A stretch of DNA of 64,000 nt from Stagonosporopsis chrysanthemi (lineage: Eukaryota > Ascomycota > Dothideomycetes > Pleosporales > Didymellaceae). Both the position numbers and the translations under genes were made by a program. The DNA is taken from positions 62,001 through 126,000 of the forward strand of contig JAFISE010000026.1 in assembly GCA_022560025.1 (NCBI GenBank), given 5' to 3'. Position 1 is the stretch's first letter. The number at the start of each line of letters is the position of its first letter. Shown piece after piece: positions 57,314 to 64,000 of the stretch. The notes beneath the pieces are model-generated. The model searched no databases and was not told the origin of the DNA. It worked only from the letters and a program-made list of their open reading frames with translations.

Positions 57314-58327
57314 GGTGGTTCGCGCTCCTGGGTAAGATCTTCGGTCGGTACGGTTTTGACAGCGTTCTGCCAGCGGCGGTTGCCTTTGTCTTTAACCTAA
57401 GTTGATGCCTAATGACGATATTTATCAGGTCAGAAACGGTTATCACTACATATCGATACTCTAGGTCGTTCTGAAAGCGTGGTCGGAGACATACAATATG
57501 TCTCCGCGACTACGAAATACCAAGGGCAAAGTATCCGAAGACAAGGCCAACCCTACTTGCCGCTGAACATATCAAGAACTACACTAGCTCGTGCTGCGCA
57601 TCTTACGTACCGGCTTTGGACGCAGATGCACTGACCAGTAAATCTCAACCTTTTCGTAAAAGCGCACAGGCATCTCCTAGAGTCCAGATGCACTCTCCTA
57701 ACCACCTCCGCCATCCGTCCCTGAGCAACTTACCCCTGATTCACCCAGCGAACACAAATCAAGCACTCTCCCGGCTGACTCCACGATCGTGCACCAGCTC
57801 CCGCGTTACGCGCTCCCCATCTTGTCCCACCGTCTGCCAAATCTCGTACACCAGTACGCCGCCGGCCCCCTCACAGGAGGCTGTTGCATGTACTACACAC
57901 CGTATACGTATGCACGTACCGCCGGATCCAGCGCTAGGTGCCACCGGCGCTGCCGCCTGAGTGCACAAGAGATGGCGTTGTGTTATGGTGCCTCCAGATC
58001 AGCCACCATGTGCAACGTCAGGGGCCGAGGGCTCCGATTGGTGTCGGAGATCGAGGTGCTGACTTGGACACGGTCCCGAGGGGGCGGGTGTGAGGCGTGC
58101 GATATGAGGACGATGGTGCGAGGACGCACGTCGGCGGAAGTGGCGAATGCGGAAGCGATTCGAAGACACGGCGTCGCCGTTCGTGAAGCGAGATGCGAGG
58201 ACGTTGGGATATGGAAGCATGGCTTTTGCAGGTGATTCGATACGAGACCATTATGCAGGCTGTCGTTCAAAATGTACCGCCTGAGAGCATCATGCACCAC
58301 TAGGCTCAGTAGAGCGCTTCTGGGCGA
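57314..58327. other. Intergenic, no supported gene
   Basis: About 1 kb, GC-rich at 57650-58230 with overlapping open frames on both strands, none with motif or splice support. It separates the intact GFA gene from the degenerate acyltransferase. Confidence 0.5.
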
Positions 58328-59937
58328 TCAATGCAGCCGTTCAATTCGAGGTTCACCATCCGGTCCATTCCTCAAACCGAGCCCTCTCCAGGCAATCTCA
58401 GAGCAACCCTCGAGCAATCCTCTGATGTCCTCCATATCATGCCATGCCTCATTGTATGCCGCGCTCAGCTGCAGTCTCCCGTCCTATGTACCCAGGAATA
58501 CCCCAATCCCAGTTCCCCGTTCTTCCCCTATGACCCATTGATCCTTTGCAATGAATGCGCCATATCGCGGTGTGATGGTCTTGTCAAGAACTCCCATTGA
58601 CGGATTGGATGCAGAAGGCGAAGTATTAGGCGCAAGCACGGGTGTATCAAGTGGGGTTTTGGAGCCCGGATTTGGAACATGTGGAGTAGCCATTGACCAT
58701 AATGCAGGCGATAGCGCAGCATTTTCTGGAGAATTACGAATTGAGGAGTAGAAATCCCAGACTTGAGTCACGAGGGTACGGAATTCGATTTCCGCCTCCC
58801 GTTGGTCTGGGTGATTTTGCTTTGACGATTCTGCGATGGAAGGTATTGTGAGGTCGAGCGTGAGACTATTGCCTGAGACAGAGTGATGGACGGAATCTGC
58901 GTAGTTTGTGCTATTGTATAGGGAATCACAGCTGGGACGCTCGTTGATCAGGCAGCAGTTGATGTATCATGCGGTTTTCGCCTCAGGACGTGGCGGTTGC
59001 AGGTCACCGCAGAACAAGAGCGATACTGCTATGATATACGTAAGTGATTTAAGGTCTTGAAAGCTTGTGGAATTCGAGCAGTATCAGCTTTTGAAAGGGT
59101 AAAGGCTATGCGCTGATGCTTTCCATAAGTAATCTGACATTGAGTGTAGGGGAATAAAAGTATCTCAAACTCCCGTTGAAGTTCTGCATTGTGGAATATG
59201 ATGTTCTGGAGACGCTCTTGAAGTTCAAGCGTGAGGATGGGAGAAAGAAAGGCAGCGACTCGAAGTGTTGGACTCAGATTCCGACTCTCACTCCCAGCTG
59301 GCGGTAGCTCGAATGATAAACGATCATTACAATACGGAGCTGCATACTCGAGCAGCTTGTTCGATAGCTGCAAGGTACCAACACCATCAACTGTACAAGG
59401 GAGTTGGTCAGCGAAATTTTCATCAGGGTGTATCCTGCAGCACTTACTGGTATCATGCGGTGATCGAAGAACAGTATCGCTGCATACGATCGGCCTCTTA
59501 CTGCCATTCTTGTATGGGGCAGTTATGACGAACGAAGTGGGTATCTTCGGCGCGAGGAGATCAGACTTGCACCAGTCTAATCCAGACATGTCGGGCGTAA
59601 CGGAAACGAAGGCCTCATAGAGCCATGACTCAGTAGCCGAGTCGAGATGATTTGGGTCGAAGGCCTCATAGGATTCAAATAATTTCTCCCTTTTTGTGTC
59701 GTAGTGAGTTCGAGAGGCGACAGTCGGGCAATCGTACCGAAGCTTCAGCCATGCTTCGCGAAGGGCCTCTTCGACATCTTGTCCATCTGAATCTTTGTTG
59801 GTTTGGACTGAGACTGATGCAAAACCGGTGACGGCAAAAGATATACGGCCGCTGCCCTCGTATGACTTGGCGAGGCATGTGTAGAAGCGTTCTGCTTCAT
59901 CGATATCCCGTTTCCACTGACGAGGTTCGGTTTGCTG
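58328..59937 (-). pseudogene. Degenerate condensation-domain (TRI3-like) O-acyltransferase
   Basis: Remnant of a fungal acyltransferase related to NRPS condensation domains and trichothecene-type O-acetyltransferases (family call from pattern, moderate certainty). Coding similarity starts at 59937 (QQTEPRQWKRDIDEAERFY) but is preceded by an in-frame TAG with no usable ATG. A 57-nt intron (59447-59391, GTAAGT...CTGAC...CAG) joins to give HDTIDG, the expected HxxxDG active-site motif. Lesions follow: a one-base frameshift near 59038, a TGA at 58969-58967 and a TAG at 58486-58484. After that TAG the same frame continues for 51 codons (DGRLQLSAAYNEAWHDMEDI) to a normal stop at 58330-58328. Several independent breaks make a functional protein unlikely. 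Confidence 0.75.
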
Positions 59938-62900
59938 CTAGGAGTATTCAGGGTAGCGACACTATGCCATGATGACTCAAAAAAGAGTTGAGCTTCTATT
60001 GAGGTAACGCTAAATCTCCATTCTTTTTACGCCGGCCGTTCAATATCAAAGAACAATAGAATGGGGAGTCCCACCTGATGCCGCCATGGATGCTTTACCG
60101 TTGTCGCAAATTGCCAAACTGAGCTTTACTCGCAGTTTCTCAACCTTTGCAGACAAGAACTGTAAGCTAATGCTGCATTTGTCAGGCGCTGCTACGCTCT
60201 AATTGTTACGTCCTCCCTATAAGAGGGTATGTAGGCCCGGGGACTTACAATTGTGGTAGCGAGACTGAATCTTACAGAGTGTCCTTGTGATCAGCGTTCG
60301 AAGTCTGCCCCAAGTGACGCAAGTAAATTGTCGTCAGAGCAAGGACGAAGTGGGTCGAAAGGGTGAACTTCGGTGCCGGTGGCTGACGCCCGGTGTTTTT
60401 CTGTCACGGGCCGCTTCCCGGGATTCGCAACGACGATCTCAATGAGATCTCAAGCGGAGAAGAAAGTCTAGTCGCATTAAGAACTGTCGTATTTAGCAAA
60501 GCCGCGGTCATTCACATGGTATCGAAACCAAGTGCTCTGCACCCAGTCAAGAATAGCATGGAAAAAGACGTGCAGGCGTGATAGCGGTCAGCTGAAGCTT
60601 CCACAAGTGGTATACTCTGCATTATTTTCCCAGTGATTCGCTGACTTGTTGCTGTATGATCAGCCTTTCCATAGTGCCATATTCGTGCCCAAGAGCAACA
60701 TCATATTGATAGACTTGCATCTGAGGCAAGAGGTCGACTGTTCTCTCAACTGTAGACGAACTTGCTTATATCAGCAACCAGCAATCACAAGTCGACACGA
60801 TTGCTTCGAGCGTCGTGGTAGTTTGAGTAAGCGCCTGGACACTGTGGCATTGTTCGTGTCATTCATGAGAACAAGTTCACGAGTGGTCAGTATCTCCCCC
60901 GAAACGATGAAGCAAGGTCTGGATGAGCATTGCACAAGGCATGTGTGCTTGTGCGGACTCTCACGACACTTCCAAATCATTGTATCGACAAGATAGCCGT
61001 TTTATCCATTGTTCTGATTGGTGATCTTGTCGTGTGACCTATGCGGACTCCGCTCGTGCTACAAGCTGACTCGACGTGCTCATGATTTGTCAGGAGCTCA
61101 ACATCGAAGACGTGAGGCTCTGCCGATGGTGTCGAACCGGTTTGTTGACTCTGAGGCAATCTGCGCTTTGATAGGATGCTTCGATATCACTATGCTGCAG
61201 CTGTCTCGAGGTAGTGTTACAGGTCTGTCCTAAACGAGGGATTTGAATCTCCGATGCAGCCCTTGACGAATGCGTACAATAGCCTTCTCTTGGGTGTATT
61301 TCGTAATTCAGGTTTCGCCGGGGCATTTCCTTGATGGCGTGCGAGACTGAGGCTTCGATGGCCTTGATTCGGACGCAACATCTTTGTAATTGTCATGCCA
61401 TTAGACGTGCGGCAACAGCCAATTCTATCGATGTCTGTGCTGTAAGCAGTATCCTTCTGTGATACCTGATCAGATTTTGACGACCTGCGGAATGATACGT
61501 TGCGCAATGACAATGAACCATATTGTGAGACCATAGAGAGGGCTTCCCCGAGGTGGATCAGGGGCGAAGATGTGCGATAGTCACCTCCAGCGATCTATCA
61601 CCGCTGTGAGCTCGGTCAGTGCTCCGCTAGAGTTGGTGTAGCCTTCCAATAGCAGGCGGGACATGCCAGTCTGCTCGTACTAAGTGGTTCGTATATTCAT
61701 GTGGCGCCATAAGCCTTCGTAATTGAGAGGGCCCCGACAATATCGTGCAATGTGAATGTGATCACAAGCTTTGATGTCCGGGGAAACAAAATACTCCCGT
61801 ATCTGTTACCGAAGTTCCTGAAAAATTTGCATCGGACAAGGTCCGATAGCTGAGAGGACAACTAGCTTCAAGCACCGAGGGATGTCTATAGCCCAGAACC
61901 AGTGCCGAGCAGTCCAGAGCTGCAGGCCGGTCTCCGGAAGTTAGACGGTACATCGTAAAACACTCAAAGATGCTGAGTCGCTGACAGGTCGAAAGTGCTT
62001 TAGTTAGGACTTCCCGCCTACCCGATTGGGGTGAATGCATTGACCCGATCTCAACTACAGTCTACACTGAGCGCTTTACTCGCTCAGAAAGTTCATTGTG
62101 TGTCGCCGGCATGATCTGTGATTTATCTCGGAGGTATGGAGCGAATCAACGACAGCAAGGGCGACGAGCCGAAAGACCGTACACTGACTCCGCACAGACA
62201 GGCGATTCGAAGCCAAAAAGTAAAACCGGTGTATGATCCAGATTGGCGCGGAAGCATAGTCATGATGTGTATGTTGCACAGCGCTTACTTAAGAAGATCT
62301 GCTGCCATGCCATCGGCAAAGAAGCTGGATAAATTGCAAAGCTTCCATGATGATCGACCCATTTGTATTGTGCGAGGCCTAGCTTGTCCCACTTTGCAGT
62401 GCTGTGGTGAACACAATGGGTGCAGAATGTCAGTTCTATATTGTGTGAGTGGTTAGAATGCCTGGCAAGGCACGCACTGACTAATGCCATCAATGATGCG
62501 CAACAAGACGTACTGGTTGGCCCTTCGAGCCGATTGGAAAGTTCATGCAGCTGAGTGGTGCAACCGACCACTTTGGCGGTTTCATATTGGTCAACATCGT
62601 TGAGATGAGCGGTAAGATGGCGCGTGCTGCATACGCTTCACACGTATCACGAGGAAAGCGTCTAGCTCGCACACCAAGCGCTGGGTAGCTAGACGCCAAG
62701 GTCAAAAATCCTCCAAGGACTTTACATGAGCGAAGCGCGCGCACTCCAGAATGCTTTGACTGGGCCAGTAATGAACAAGTCAAATATTTTGTAACCTTAA
62801 CAAGAATGGAGTCCCTCATTATTTGTCGCGCTGCAGCTGGGGTCGGTAGGAGGGACTAGCACTTCGCGACGTGGGAGCTCCCTGCGGCCATCGTAATCCT

Positions 62901-63384
62901 TGAACCGCACGATCCAGGCGGGATGGCTTCGATGGCGTCGAGCTTACATACCTAGTAGTAAGGATGGTAGATAGCGTTTACTTATTCGGGAAGTGAGCAA
63001 CACGCCTGGGAACGATTAACGGGATCGTCAAACGGAGTGCTGTCGGCGTCCGCCACTGAGATTGGTGTTTGAACATCAGACAGTGACGCAGGTACAGTCT
63101 GCACATCGAAACTCTGTCGTTGATGATGATGAACTTTGCATGATAACGCTCTACCCCTTTAGCAATATATTGATCCGCTGAGGAATCAATCCGCTACCGA
63201 AGAAGCTTGCGCTAGCAGACGCGCATAATTAACTTAGCGGAGTCGAGCTGTAAAGGCGTTCGTCGGGGCTGAGAATTAGATGAACAGCTGAGACTTGTCC
63301 TGGCCACTTGCTGAAAATATTGGTATTGACGTCCAATCAATAATGTTTTGCGCTAGAATTCTGTATCCTGGAAACTTGATCGAA
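59938..63384. other. Gene-sparse block, no supported gene
   Basis: About 3.4 kb. The best frames (60646-60996, 61534-61217, 62040-61762, 62118-62456 and a 62520-62690 plus frame reading WPFEPIGKFMQLSGATDHFG) are 60-116 codons, unspliced and unmatched. Some could be relics like the two degenerate genes on either side. Confidence 0.45.
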
Positions 63385-64000
63385 TTATGCTCTGGACGTT
63401 TGGACAAATACCGTGTAGGCGATTGTAAGCGATAAAGCAAATGGCTCGAGGATGTAGCTCAAACGTGCTTGACGCACGTCGGGTTCATCCCAGACGTGGC
63501 AGTATTTGGCGAGTGACGCCTCAGCCACTTCGCGATTGGTCGACGTTCTGAGGTTAAGCACACTGTCTGCTGGCTGCATCATGCAGGAGAAGGAGCCGCC
63601 GAGACTGACAACAGAAGGAATGGTCCCCGACTAGGGCGGCAGCTTGTTGATGGTGCAGGTCAAGTGAGCCATCAAGACAGCAGGAGGGCGATCAGAGGCC
63701 TCCTTGTACATGTACTTTTGGCGCCGTCATCGCAGCCCAGCAGGGTGGCGGTGCAGTCGATGGGCTTGAGACTGAGGAACGCATGCCATTCTCGTATTGT
63801 GCAGGTGCCGTAGAAGGCCGGGAACTACAGCACGGTGGGCAGGTGGAAGTGGCTCACAACGTGGCCGCCGCCGCGAACTGAGCTGCGGATCTTCCTCGCC
63901 CAGTGCTGTGCAGCACCGAATTCCAGTAATGTGGTCGGGCGTTGTCGGGTCGAGGCTTGAGATATCCGAACCAGGATTCGCGAGGCCTGGGCTGGAGCTT
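63385..64000 (-). pseudogene. Disrupted coding remnant entering from the window edge
   Basis: Read on the minus strand from about 63998, one frame is protein-like (LLEFGAAQHWARKIRSSVRG) and then meets a TAG at 63827-63825. It stays protein-like beyond it (FPAFYGTCTIREWHAFLSLK), and coding signal then jumps frame near 63720. The new frame (YMYKEASDRPPAVLMAHLTC) meets another TAG at 63633-63631, resumes (SGTIPSVVSLGGSFSCMMQP) and runs to a stop at 63387-63385. Two stops and a frameshift in 600 nt indicate decay. The region is GC-richer than its surroundings, as expected for former coding DNA. Family not recognised; the 5' part lies outside the window. Confidence 0.5.

Overview
This window looks like nuclear DNA of a filamentous ascomycete (Pezizomycotina), most likely a Dothideomycete. 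The introns are short (mostly 45-70 nt), with GTRNGT donors, CTNAC-type branch points and YAG acceptors. Genes are single and not in operons, about 50% of the bases are G+C, and the best gene calls (LSM1, APP1, RAD1, CBP4, eIF1A, an SKT5-like chitin synthase activator, a 66-aa acylated microprotein) have the form they take in filamentous ascomycetes. The class-level placement is inference, because no ribosomal RNA or barcode locus is present. I found no tRNA, rRNA, CRISPR or intact transposon.

Layout. 1-9.7 kb is gene-poor: one spliced MFS anion:cation symporter (1.7-3.3 kb), a degraded or doubtful locus (5.6-6.5 kb) and an assembly gap bordered by G homopolymers (7.2-7.5 kb). At 9.7-11.5 kb lies a secreted DUF1996 protein. 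11.5-18 kb is again sparse, with one small three-exon orphan gene at 14.3 kb. 18-31.7 kb is gene-dense: LSM1, an SDR, APP1, a dienelactone hydrolase, a lysine/acid-rich protein, a Zn2Cys6 regulator and a TauD-type dioxygenase. 31.8-35.6 kb is sparse. At 35.6-38.4 kb is a five-exon secreted copper amine oxidase. 39.7-50.8 kb is a dense housekeeping block: an SDR, a conserved-looking protein of unknown function, eIF1A, RAD1/XPF, CBP4 and the SKT5-like gene. 51.4-57.3 kb holds a small secreted protein, the acylated microprotein, a hotdog thioesterase and a GFA/CENP-V family protein. 57.3-64 kb is a decaying end, with a multiply disrupted condensation-type acyltransferase (58.3-59.9 kb) and a second disrupted coding remnant running off the window (63.4-64 kb).

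The genes do not form an obvious pathway cluster. The shared themes are basic cell functions (mRNA decay, translation initiation, excision repair, complex III assembly, chitin deposition, phosphatidate metabolism) set among catabolic or secreted enzymes (amine oxidase, dioxygenase, DLH, SDRs, DUF1996). The most unusual signal is the alternation of dense, well-conserved blocks with long sparse stretches in which coding-like frames are interrupted by single stops or frameshifts, as expected of decaying accessory genes. All exon structures were deduced by eye from splice signals and frame continuity; none is confirmed by transcripts.
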